Below are positions 1 through 6,778 of a stretch of 64,000 bases of DNA, one piece after another. The translations under genes and the position numbers were made by a program. The DNA is from SIG452 sp045631485 (lineage in GTDB: Bacteria; Bacillota; Clostridia; UMGS1840). Every line of letters starts with the position of its first letter. The first letter of the stretch is position 1. Location of the stretch: positions 26,344-90,343 of the forward strand of contig JAZQUU010000019.1 in the NCBI GenBank assembly GCA_045631485.1. The letters are read 5' to 3'. The notes below the pieces were generated by a model that did not search any database, was not told the origin of the DNA, and saw nothing but the letters and a program-made list of their open reading frames with translations.

Positions 1-769
1 TATCAGAGATGGAAAATCCTTTTCCAAATTCGATTCCTTTTACGGCGGGAATGGAAAACATCATGTGAGAAATTTGGCTTTCCAGGGAATCAAACCAAGG
101 TTCCCCAACTCCAACGGGCATCCCGATAACTGCAGTTTCCAACACACCGCCAACGCTATCGCCCTCTTTTGCTGCTTGTAAAATAGCATTTACCATTGTT
201 TCGGTGCAAGAATCTTCCAACACGGCAAATGTTTTTTTGTTTAACGCCTGAATATCTTCTAACAAATCACCAAATTCTCTATCCGAAATCCCTGCGCATT
301 TTTGCACATGGGTACCGATATAAATTCCCTTTTGCTCCAAAGCAGACTTACAAATGGCACCTGCCGCAACCAAGGCTGCGGTGATTCTGCCGCTGAAATG
401 TCCGCCGCCTCTTGCATCCTGAAAACCGTGATACTTACAATCCGCCGTGTAATCCGCGTGAGACGGACGAGCAACAGTCTGCATTGCAGTATAGTCACCG
501 CTTTTCACATTTTCATTGGGAATTAAAATGGTGACGGGTGTTCCTGTGGTTTTACCGTTTATCACACCGCTTACAATACTGAAATGATCTTCTTCTTTTC
601 GGGGGGTGGAAATTTTTCCGTCAGGACGGCGTAAGGTAAGTAAATGACGGATATATTCTTTATCCACCTTGATCCCCGGTGCCAGACCGTCCAACACCGC
701 ACCGATATATGCGCCGTGGCTTTCTCCAAATAGGGTAACCGCCACGCTTGTTCCAAATGTATTTTTCAT
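1..769 (-). CDS. aroC: Chorismate synthase, N-terminal 256 residues (runs off window)
   Basis: Converts 5-enolpyruvylshikimate-3-phosphate to chorismate, the last shared step of aromatic amino acid synthesis; the family needs reduced FMN. Reading the minus strand from the ATG at 769 gives an uninterrupted frame to the window edge. It starts MKNTFGTSVAVTLFGESHGA and carries the family signatures GESHG (about residues 15-19), LRRPDGKISTPRKEED and ARGGGHFSGR. The start follows GGAGTAAGGAT directly, 10 nt after the aroB stop, so it is the third gene of the pheA-aroB-aroC operon. The C-terminal part lies outside the window. Identification is very secure. Confidence 0.96.
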   Translation of the reverse strand, partial: MKNTFGTSVAVTLFGESHGAYIGAVLDGLAPGIKVDKEYIRHLLTLRRPDGKISTPRKEEDHFSIVSGVINGKTTGTPVTILIPNENVKSGDYTAMQTVARPSHADYTADCKYHGFQDARGGGHFSGRITAALVAAGAICKSALEQKGIYIGTHVQKCAGISDREFGDLLEDIQALNKKTFAVLEDSCTETMVNAILQAAKEGDSVGGVLETAVIGMPVGVGEPWFDSLESQISHMMFSIPAVKGIEFGKGFSISD

Positions 770-779
770 ATCCTTACTC

Positions 780-1784
780 CTAAAAACTCTTTTTTGCAAG
801 CTCAATGACATCATCGCATTTCATTTTTTGTAATACAAAGGAGCCAATCTCGGATACCGTGGTAACACTGACCGAGTCTCCGTCTGCCTTTTTATCGTGA
901 AATGCCGCTTCTCGGATTTCATCCCAATTAAAATCAATTTGTTGATAAAGATTGCATTTTTTTAAAACCTCAATCACCCGAGGGCGAATCGCTTCGTCGC
1001 ACATGGGAATCATCCCCAACGCCACACATTCTCCGTGATACATTTGCCCAAACATACTGCTTTCGATTCCGTGGCCGATGGTATGGCCGAAATTTAAAAT
1101 TTTCCGAAGTCCCGCTTCTTTTTCATCCTGCTCCACCACATTTTTTTTGATGGTTAAGGAACGGATAATAATTTCGTCTAAGTTTTCTTTGATATCTTTC
1201 GTTTCAAAAATCTCAAACAAATCTTTATCAGAGGTCAACGCCATTTTTATCGCTTCGGCAAGACCGTTTGAAATCTGGCGATTTGGCAGTGTACCCAAAA
1301 GGCCGGGGTCAATCAACACTTTTTTCGGCTGATAAAATGCACCCACAATGTTTTTCACGCCGCCGAAATTGATTGCCGTTTTTCCGCCGATGGAAGAATC
1401 AATCTGCGATAATAATGTGGTGGGAATATTATAAAAATCAATCCCTCTCATATAGGTGGATGCGGTAAAGCCCGAAAGGTCACCCACAACGCCGCCGCCA
1501 ACTGCCACCACACAATCCCGTCTTGAAAAATTGTTGGTAAGCATCATTTGAAGAAGCTTGGAAAGCCCCTCCATACTTTTGGAGTCTTCTCCTTGTTCGA
1601 TGGTGCAAATAATGGCCTCCTTGCATTGTGCCGCAACTGTTTTTGCATAAGCTTCCGGCACACCCGAATCGGTTACCACAAGAACACGTCTTAATAAATC
1701 AAGATGCTCTCCTGCTTTCGCCAAGATGCCTCTTTCTACTACGATATCGTAACTGTTTTCTGCCAAATTCATAGAAATATTCAT
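780..1784 (-). CDS. aroB: 3-dehydroquinate synthase
   Basis: Cyclises DAHP to 3-dehydroquinate, step two of the shikimate pathway, using NAD and a divalent metal. The 334-residue product has the NAD-binding stretch GGGVVGDLSGFTASTYMRG, the RGIDFYNIPTTLLSQIDSSIGGK motif region and the metal-site NFGHTIGHG region. I chose the ATG at 1784 (MNISMNLAENSYD) because a GAGG sits 8 nt upstream and it leaves a 10 nt gap to pheA. The longer frame from 1829 would add 15 residues and overlap pheA by 35 nt. Second gene of the attenuator-controlled operon; the order pheA-aroB-aroC links shared-pathway enzymes to a Phe-specific one. Confidence 0.95.
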   Translation of the reverse strand: MNISMNLAENSYDIVVERGILAKAGEHLDLLRRVLVVTDSGVPEAYAKTVAAQCKEAIICTIEQGEDSKSMEGLSKLLQMMLTNNFSRRDCVVAVGGGVVGDLSGFTASTYMRGIDFYNIPTTLLSQIDSSIGGKTAINFGGVKNIVGAFYQPKKVLIDPGLLGTLPNRQISNGLAEAIKMALTSDKDLFEIFETKDIKENLDEIIIRSLTIKKNVVEQDEKEAGLRKILNFGHTIGHGIESSMFGQMYHGECVALGMIPMCDEAIRPRVIEVLKKCNLYQQIDFNWDEIREAAFHDKKADGDSVSVTTVSEIGSFVLQKMKCDDVIELAKKSF

Positions 1785-1794
1785 ACCAAATACC

Positions 1795-2877
1795 TCAGAT
1801 TTCACTGTGGGGAGCAAAGGTTCCCGCAATTTTTAATTGGTCGCAGACTTCTTTTAAATCCGCCATCATTTGCTGACCGTTTTCGTTATCCACGGTGCCG
1901 TCGATTTCAATATAGAAATAATATTGCCAGGAATGTTTCTTTAGGGGACGGCTTCGGAGTGCCGTCATATTATAACCGTACTTTCCGATAATGCTGACCG
2001 CCTTCGCCAGGGAACCTGCCTCATTTTTCACGGTGAACATCAAAACGGAATTGGGAAACTCTTTTGCCTGCACTTTGGATAACACCGCAAAACGGGTAGT
2101 ATTTTCGCCGCTTTTATTGATATTTGCTTCCAACACGGTAAGTCCGCATAATTCCGCCGTTTCCACGCTGGCAATGGCACCGACAGACTTATCATTCATA
2201 TTGGTAACCGTTTTTGCCGCAACTGCGGTATTGTTGGCTTCTTCGGTAAGATAGCCTTTCATTTTAAGATAGTCGTGACATTGGGATAACGCCTGCGGAT
2301 GACTGATAACCGTCTTGATATCGGAAGCAGTTGCACCGGGCACACCCAAAAGATTCTGATGAATTTCCAGTTCATAAATCCCATTTACCGAAAGGTTTCC
2401 CGAAAAAATCAAATCAATGGTCTGCCCCACTTCTCCTGCATAACTGTTTTCAATGGGTAATACCGCCACATCCGCTTCCCCATTTACCACGCTGTCATAA
2501 GCGGCTTTAAAATCAGGGCAGGAAAGCAAATTGCTTTGGGGGAAAATTCTGCCTGCCGCAATGTGAGCAAAGGCACCTTCCACACCGCTATATGCCACCT
2601 TTAATCCGCTTTGCAATCTTCCCTGATAGGAACGGGACAAGCTCATTAAATGCTTAATAAAATCAATATAATATTCTTTGAAGACGGGTTCCTCGATGTA
2701 TGCGGAGTTTTTTTCCACAACCAAGGCTTCCCTTTTTTCATCCAAAATAGGAAGACCGAATTCTTTTTTATGCATAAAAACAAGTTCCGCAGCTTTCATT
2801 CTTTTGACGAAAAGCTCTGCCATTTTTTCATCCACTTCATTGATGATTTGTCTTGCCTGCTCTAATTGATTGGACAT
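1795..2877 (-). CDS. pheA: Bifunctional chorismate mutase / prephenate dehydratase (P-protein)
   Basis: Makes phenylpyruvate from chorismate via prephenate. The 360-residue product has an N-terminal AroQ-type chorismate mutase helix bundle (about 1-90), a prephenate dehydratase domain beginning at VAYSGVEGAFAHIAAGRIF (about residue 102) with the catalytic NTTRFAVL (TRF) motif, and a C-terminal ACT domain (about 275-350). In the ACT domain the usual Phe-binding GALV and ESRP motifs read GSLA and RSRP, so feedback inhibition may be altered (inference). The start at 2877 (MSNQLEQARQ) has AGGAAG about 8 nt upstream; the longer frame from 2904 starts inside the T-rich leader. First gene after the attenuator. 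Confidence 0.95.
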   Translation of the reverse strand: MSNQLEQARQIINEVDEKMAELFVKRMKAAELVFMHKKEFGLPILDEKREALVVEKNSAYIEEPVFKEYYIDFIKHLMSLSRSYQGRLQSGLKVAYSGVEGAFAHIAAGRIFPQSNLLSCPDFKAAYDSVVNGEADVAVLPIENSYAGEVGQTIDLIFSGNLSVNGIYELEIHQNLLGVPGATASDIKTVISHPQALSQCHDYLKMKGYLTEEANNTAVAAKTVTNMNDKSVGAIASVETAELCGLTVLEANINKSGENTTRFAVLSKVQAKEFPNSVLMFTVKNEAGSLAKAVSIIGKYGYNMTALRSRPLKKHSWQYYFYIEIDGTVDNENGQQMMADLKEVCDQLKIAGTFAPHSEI

Positions 2878-2931
2878 AACCGTTCTTCCTTTCTGAAATA
2901 ACAAAAATAACCAAAAATAACAAAAATAACA

Positions 2932-2966
2932 AAAACCTCACTTGTGTTGGTTACAAATGAGGTTTT
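2932..2966 (-). terminator. Attenuator terminator in the pheA leader
   Basis: Read on the minus strand, AAAACCTCATTTGT pairs with ACAAGTGAGGTTTT around a 7 nt loop: a 14 bp stem with one G-U, followed by a T-rich tract TTTTTGTTATTTTTG. It lies between the leader peptide stop and the pheA ribosome binding site, where an intrinsic terminator would abort transcription of the operon. The 5' arm can instead pair with an RNA segment inside the leader peptide coding region (see 3018-3029), giving mutually exclusive structures. Confidence 0.88.
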
Positions 2967-2998
2967 AAACATCTTAAACAGTATTGTATAAAAACTGA

Positions 2999-3118
2999 TT
3001 AAAAACTGCTCGGGCATCTCACAAGTAACTTTTTCATCGCAAAAAAGGCATAGCCAAAATAAAAGACTACGCTAAAGCTAAATAAATATTCACTTGCTTT
3101 GAAAAGAGCCAAGTTCAT
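2999..3118 (-). CDS. Phe/Tyr-rich leader peptide of the pheA operon
   Basis: A 39-residue frame starting MNLALFKASEYLF, followed by SFSVVFYFGYAFFAMKK and ending CPSSF. It holds 8 Phe and 3 Tyr, with 8 aromatic residues clustered between positions 11 and 26. The ATG at 3118 has GAGGG about 8 nt upstream; in-frame upstream ATGs exist (3133, 3181) but 3181 lies in the -35 box. It sits between a consensus promoter and a terminator in front of pheA. By analogy with enterobacterial pheL, ribosome stalling at Phe (or Tyr) codons when charged tRNA is scarce would favour the antiterminator. The arrangement is seen directly; the mechanism is inferred. Confidence 0.85.
   Translation of the reverse strand: MNLALFKASEYLFSFSVVFYFGYAFFAMKKLLVRCPSSF
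3018..3029 (-). promoter_or_regulatory. Antiterminator strand inside the leader peptide frame
   Basis: The minus-strand segment GTTACTTGTGAG, just downstream of the Phe/Tyr codons, is complementary to CTCATTTGTAAC at 2950-2961, which contains the 5' arm of the terminator. Hand pairing gives 9 Watson-Crick pairs, one G-U and a two-base U-U mismatch. A ribosome that finishes the peptide would cover this strand and let the terminator form. Confidence 0.7.
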
Positions 3119-3152
3119 AGGAGTTACCCTCATATTTTCTTCATTTTTCATC

Positions 3153-3181
3153 ATTTTAACACTTTCCCGAGGATTTGTCAA
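3153..3181 (-). promoter_or_regulatory. Promoter of the pheA-aroB-aroC operon
   Basis: On the minus strand TTGACA (3181-3176) and TAAAAT (3158-3153) are separated by exactly 17 nt. Transcription would begin near 3146, about 30 nt before the leader peptide start. Confidence 0.85.
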
Positions 3182-3255
3182 GTCATATTTGAAAATTTAT
3201 AAATAAATTATGAATAAATAAAAATAAGGATTGTTTTGATATATTTGGTAATAAC

Positions 3256-3341
3256 GAAACGGATAAATCCGTTCCGCTTTTTCATAAAATTTTGGAATGC
3301 ATCAATGCATTCCCTACAAGGTACGCCGAGCGATGAGGTTC
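3256..3341. repeat. Palindromic interspersed repeat, copy A
   Basis: Contains ACGGATAAATCCGT and GAATGCATCAATGCATTC, two small palindromes joined by a spacer, ending CCCTACAAGGTACGCCGAG. A close copy lies at 6595-6681 and a relative at 32458-32529. The left end (TTGTAGGG in copy B) is degraded here. The rest of 3190-3370 is AT-rich with no gene. Confidence 0.7.
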
Positions 3342-3369
3342 ATTCATTCTGCGTTGTTTTTCAAACCAT

Positions 3370-3409
3370 AAAAAAAGGCGCGGGAATCATAAAAATTCCC
3401 ACGCCTTTT
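3370..3409 (-). terminator. Terminator after the 53-residue small gene
   Basis: Minus strand AAAAGGCGTGGGAAT pairs with ATTCCCGCGCCTTTT (one G-U) and is followed by a T run. It closes the transcription unit of the exported protein at 3629-6202 plus the small gene. Confidence 0.8.
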
Positions 3410-3444
3410 GCGATCTTTCGTGCTTTTACAAGCCGTAACAGAAA

Positions 3445-3606
3445 CTAGATCTGAGAGCCTTCTGCCAACAGAGCCATGTTGTAAGTGGTGGTGATTTTGC
3501 CACCGGAAGTGGTTACAACAGCAGTTTCTAACGGATTTTCGTAAGCGATTGCTTGGTTAGCTTCCAAAGAAATAACTTCTAAAGAAGGGCAAGTATATTT
3601 TTTCAT
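3445..3606 (-). CDS. Small 53-residue protein of unknown function
   Basis: Minus-strand frame starting MKKYTCPSLEVISLEANQAI, then AYENPLETAVVTTSGGK, and ending MALLAEGSQI. It has a very strong ribosome binding site (AAAGGAGG, 9 nt before the ATG) and lies 22 nt after the stop of the large exported protein, before a terminator, so the two are very likely co-transcribed. There is no signal peptide or membrane segment. The MKKYxxPxLEVxxLE opening resembles short, poorly characterised proteins and precursor-peptide-like genes common in gut Clostridia (from memory, not checked). No modification enzyme is next to it. Function is unknown; coding status rests on the ribosome binding site and context. 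Confidence 0.72.
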   Translation of the reverse strand: MKKYTCPSLEVISLEANQAIAYENPLETAVVTTSGGKITTTYNMALLAEGSQI

Positions 3607-3628
3607 ATCTGGTTATCCTCCTTTAAAA

Positions 3629-6202
3629 TTATTCTGCAGCAGCTACTTCAACAGTAGCAGCATCGGTGTAGTTGGTGCCAACGAAGAATTTGTATTCTTT
3701 CACGCCTGCAGAAACGCCTTCTAAGATGATTTCGAAGGAACCATCCCATTCACCAAAGGTGAATTCGGTGGTGCCGTCGTTACCGTCGGAAACGATGTCG
3801 CCGGGTCTTGCACCATAGTATTTCTGTGCTCTGGTACCGGTTTTGTTGGAAGAGAATTCAACGCCGTATAATTCGTTCATCCATTCGGCGCCAAGTCTAC
3901 CACCCATGGTGATGGTGGTACCTTCAGCAGTTGCAGCAACGATATCGTTGATGAAGGAATCGGGAACGGGAATTACAACGTCGCAGCTTTCCATATCCAG
4001 CTGTTCAACATACTGGGGGAATTTAGCAGCATCATTTAATTCAGCAGACTGACATAATGCAATGTTACCGATGGTGATAGCAGCAGGACCCTGGTTTTCC
4101 AGTAATAACCAGCCTTCGCCTTCTCTTAAGAATACCATGGTCAGGTCGTTATCGGAAGCACCGTTGGTTCTGAAATGCCATCCCCACTGATACTGCAGCA
4201 TAGTACCGCAGAAGCCGGTATCGGTTTCCATATAAATGGTATCGCCGTAAGAACCGTCGTTCATCTGAATCTGCAGGTAGTAAATACCGGTTTCAGGAGC
4301 ATTGATTTTGATTTTAGCAGCGCCGCCAACACCTAACTGCACATAACCGGAACCGGTGCCATATTCGCCTTCAGTATCCAGCAGGTTAGAAGCTGCGTCA
4401 ATTTCAGCTTCGCCACTTGCTAAGGGAGCAACACCTGCATCCACTTCTGCTAAGAATTCCATACCGTTATCTTCTAATTCGGTGAAGGTTAAGGTAGCAG
4501 TTTCGTCGGTGGTAGCAATAGTGTTAGCACCTTTAACTAAGTAGAAGTATTCGGTTACACCTGCAGTTAAGGTTGCGGTGTGACCGGTGAAGTTGGTGAT
4601 GGTAACATCTTTATCGGAAGTTACTTCGTAAACACCTGCATAAGCGCCTTCTGCAGTAACAGTTACAGCAGGAACTTCAGGAGTTGCTTCAGGAGTCGGT
4701 TCGGGAGTTGCTTCGGGTTCGGTTTCTTCAACATAAACTTTTACAGCATCCCATGCTAAACCTACGGAATAGTCAGAAGTTTTGGAGAATCTGATCTGAG
4801 ATACATAGAAATCGCTATCATTGTTGTTTTCTAAAGTAACGGTGTTGGTACCTGCTCTCATATAAGCATATTCAACAGTACCGTCAGCGATGTCGAAATG
4901 GCACCAGCCATATCTGTCGTGAGTGGGAGCACCGTATAAACCGGTATCTGCAATAATGTTGATAGACTTATTGCTTGCATTAGCGTTAACCTGGGGAGAC
5001 AGATAGTACATACCGCTTTCGGTTAACTCAACAGTAATTTCTACGGAAGAGTTTGCAGGAACATTGATTCCGCTAGCGTAGTATACATGTCCCTGAGCGA
5101 TTTTGAAATCGCCGTGTGCAACTTCGTTGATTTTGTCAATACCCTGACCTTCTAATGCGGTGAAGGTTAAGGTTGCAGAAGCATCGGTGGTAGCAATGGT
5201 GTTAACACCTTTTAATAAGTAGAAGTATTCGGTTGCGCCTGCTTCAACAGTAGCGTAATGACCGGTTTCATTGGTCAGAGTTACAGCTTTGTCGGAAGTT
5301 ACTTCAAATACACCTGCAAAGGGAGCGGTGTAAGTGATGGTAGCAGTTTCAGGAGCCGGAGTTACAACGGGTTCTTCGGTAGGAGCCGGAGTAGCTTCGG
5401 GAGCATCTGCTAATTCATAGGGAACAACTTTACAGCTTTCGTAGTTCAGCTGAGGAACATACTGGGGGAATTTTTCTGCATTGTTTAATTCAGCAGATTT
5501 TTTCATGCTTGCAAAATGAATGGTGGAATAACCGGTACCATCATTTCTTACGGTGATTACGTTGGTACCTGCATGTAAGTAAACCATTAACAGGTCAGTA
5601 GTGCCTGCACCTTCTTCTAAATAGTTCCAACCATACTGATACTGCTGGATGTAACCATAGTAACCGGTTTCGGTTTCAACATAAATTTTGTTCATGTTCT
5701 GGTCACCGAACTGTAAGCTGATGTAGTAGATACCAGCATTTGCTACGGTTGCATTGAAGTTAACAACAGCGTTCTTATCCATAATCAGATAAGTAGAACC
5801 GGGAGTGTAGCTGCCTTCGCCGGAAATTACGTTAGCACCTACATAGAAGTCACCGGAGCTGGAAGCGGTTAAGGGAACGGTGTCGATGTCAACTTCTGCA
5901 ATGTAATCCATACCGTTGTTTGCTAATGCGGTAAAGGTTACGTTTGCGGATGCATCGGTGGAAGTAATGGAGTTTGCGCCTTTAACCAGGTAGAAGTAAT
6001 CAGTAGCACCTGCAGCTAAAGTAACGGTATGACCGGTTTCGTTGGTCAGAGTTACAGCTTTGTCAGAAGTTACCTGATACACACCTGCATAAGGAGCATT
6101 GGTGGAGGATACTGCTTCAGCTGCACTTACAGCAACAGTCTGAACCAGTACGCAGCTTAACAACATAATGATTGCTAAGCTGAGGCTTAAAAGCTTTTTC
6201 AT
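3629..6202 (-). CDS. Exported modular protein with three AGVY-type modules (protein 1)
   Basis: 857 residues from the ATG at 6202, which has AAAGGATG upstream; the longer frame to 6253 adds a lysine-rich tail with no translation signal. The signal peptide MKKLLSLSLAIIMLLSCVLV is followed by a likely cut after VSA. Three repeats of about 58 residues (about 36-93, 293-350, 518-575) share the pattern AGVYxVTSDKxVTLTNxTGH, then EYFYLVKGxNTI and LTFTxL. Each is followed by a jelly-roll-like segment with GxYYLxxQ and a YxRAGxNxVTLEN motif, reminiscent of CBM6/35-type carbohydrate-binding modules. PEPTPE-type linkers separate the units. A distinct C-terminal domain (about 748-857) has no motif I recognise. 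No LPXTG, SLH or transmembrane anchor is visible. Probably a secreted or surface glycan-binding protein (inference). Confidence 0.85.
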   Translation of the reverse strand: MKKLLSLSLAIIMLLSCVLVQTVAVSAAEAVSSTNAPYAGVYQVTSDKAVTLTNETGHTVTLAAGATDYFYLVKGANSITSTDASANVTFTALANNGMDYIAEVDIDTVPLTASSSGDFYVGANVISGEGSYTPGSTYLIMDKNAVVNFNATVANAGIYYISLQFGDQNMNKIYVETETGYYGYIQQYQYGWNYLEEGAGTTDLLMVYLHAGTNVITVRNDGTGYSTIHFASMKKSAELNNAEKFPQYVPQLNYESCKVVPYELADAPEATPAPTEEPVVTPAPETATITYTAPFAGVFEVTSDKAVTLTNETGHYATVEAGATEYFYLLKGVNTIATTDASATLTFTALEGQGIDKINEVAHGDFKIAQGHVYYASGINVPANSSVEITVELTESGMYYLSPQVNANASNKSINIIADTGLYGAPTHDRYGWCHFDIADGTVEYAYMRAGTNTVTLENNNDSDFYVSQIRFSKTSDYSVGLAWDAVKVYVEETEPEATPEPTPEATPEVPAVTVTAEGAYAGVYEVTSDKDVTITNFTGHTATLTAGVTEYFYLVKGANTIATTDETATLTFTELEDNGMEFLAEVDAGVAPLASGEAEIDAASNLLDTEGEYGTGSGYVQLGVGGAAKIKINAPETGIYYLQIQMNDGSYGDTIYMETDTGFCGTMLQYQWGWHFRTNGASDNDLTMVFLREGEGWLLLENQGPAAITIGNIALCQSAELNDAAKFPQYVEQLDMESCDVVIPVPDSFINDIVAATAEGTTITMGGRLGAEWMNELYGVEFSSNKTGTRAQKYYGARPGDIVSDGNDGTTEFTFGEWDGSFEIILEGVSAGVKEYKFFVGTNYTDAATVEVAAAE

Positions 6203-6297
6203 TTTGCTTTCATCCTTTCTTTTTTGTTTTTTATTTTTATTTTTTTTTTGCAAAATTAATATATACTATTATATATGGGCGGTAAGAGGTTGTTTGT

Positions 6298-6332
6298 GTT
6301 GTATCAATACAACGCGAAAGGGGTACCCCTTT
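6298..6332 (-). promoter_or_regulatory. Two perfect palindromes in the leader of protein 1
   Basis: The transcribed leader between the promoter (6382-6410) and the start at 6202 contains AAAGGGGTACCCCTTT (6317-6332) and GTTGTATTGATACAAC (6298-6313), back to back. They could be RNA hairpins or operator sites. The 170 nt leader holds no gene. Confidence 0.5.
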
Positions 6333-6381
6333 GCCGTGCTAATATTTAGACTTTTCCATTAAATGATATTTATCTAATGTT

Positions 6382-6410
6382 ATATTATCATTTCTAACAG
6401 TTTTTGTCAA
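6382..6410 (-). promoter_or_regulatory. Promoter of protein 1
   Basis: Minus strand TTGACA (6410-6405), 17 nt spacer, TAATAT (6387-6382). Confidence 0.75.
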
Positions 6411-6504
6411 TTCTTTTTCAGGACTTTTTTATCATATTTTCGTCTTGATTGATTCTTTTTGGTAATTTTTTTATTATTTTTTGTCATTTCGCAAATCAAA
6501 TGGT

Positions 6505-6565
6505 AACATATCCGACTCACTTTACGCAAGGGAGCTGTTTTATGCAGGCTTTGCCTGCCACCTTT
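6505..6565. repeat. Fragment of a CCCTTGTGTAAAG-type inverted repeat
   Basis: CCGACTCACTTTACGCAAGGGAGC resembles the terminal inverted repeats of the element at 45431-45580 and is followed by the small palindrome GGCAGGCTTTGCCTGCC-like segment (GCAGGC TTTGC CTGC). Looks like a decayed copy. Confidence 0.45.
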
Positions 6566-6594
6566 TTTATTATTTATTATTTATTATTTATTAT

Positions 6595-6681
6595 TTGTAG
6601 GGACGGATTCATCCGTTCCGCTTTTTCATAACATTTCGGAATGCATAAATGCATTCCCTACAAGGTACGCCAAGCGGTGAA
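6595..6681. repeat. Palindromic interspersed repeat, copy B
   Basis: TTGTAGGGA at the left and TCCCTACAA at the right form terminal inverted repeats. Inside are ACGGATTCATCCGT and GAATGCATAAATGCATTC. Followed by GGTACGCCAAGCGGTGA, also seen after copy A. About 70-85 bp and non-coding, so a MITE-like or REP-like element. Confidence 0.7.
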
Positions 6682-6711
6682 ATTCACGGATTCCACACCA
6701 TTTATCAAGCC

Positions 6712-6747
6712 AAAAAAAGGCAGAGAATCGAAATTCTCTGCCAATTT
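6712..6747 (-). terminator. Terminator of protein 2 gene
   Basis: Minus strand GGCAGAGAAT, 4 nt loop, ATTCTCTGCC, then TTTTTTT. Lies 30 nt after the stop at 6779. Confidence 0.88.
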
Positions 6748-6778
6748 TTATAAGGTAATCTAATCAAAAAATTTCAGA

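Noticed and set aside
302..526. Plus-strand open frames over 196-526
   Set aside because: They lie antisense to the chorismate synthase frame, which shows clear family motifs on the minus strand.
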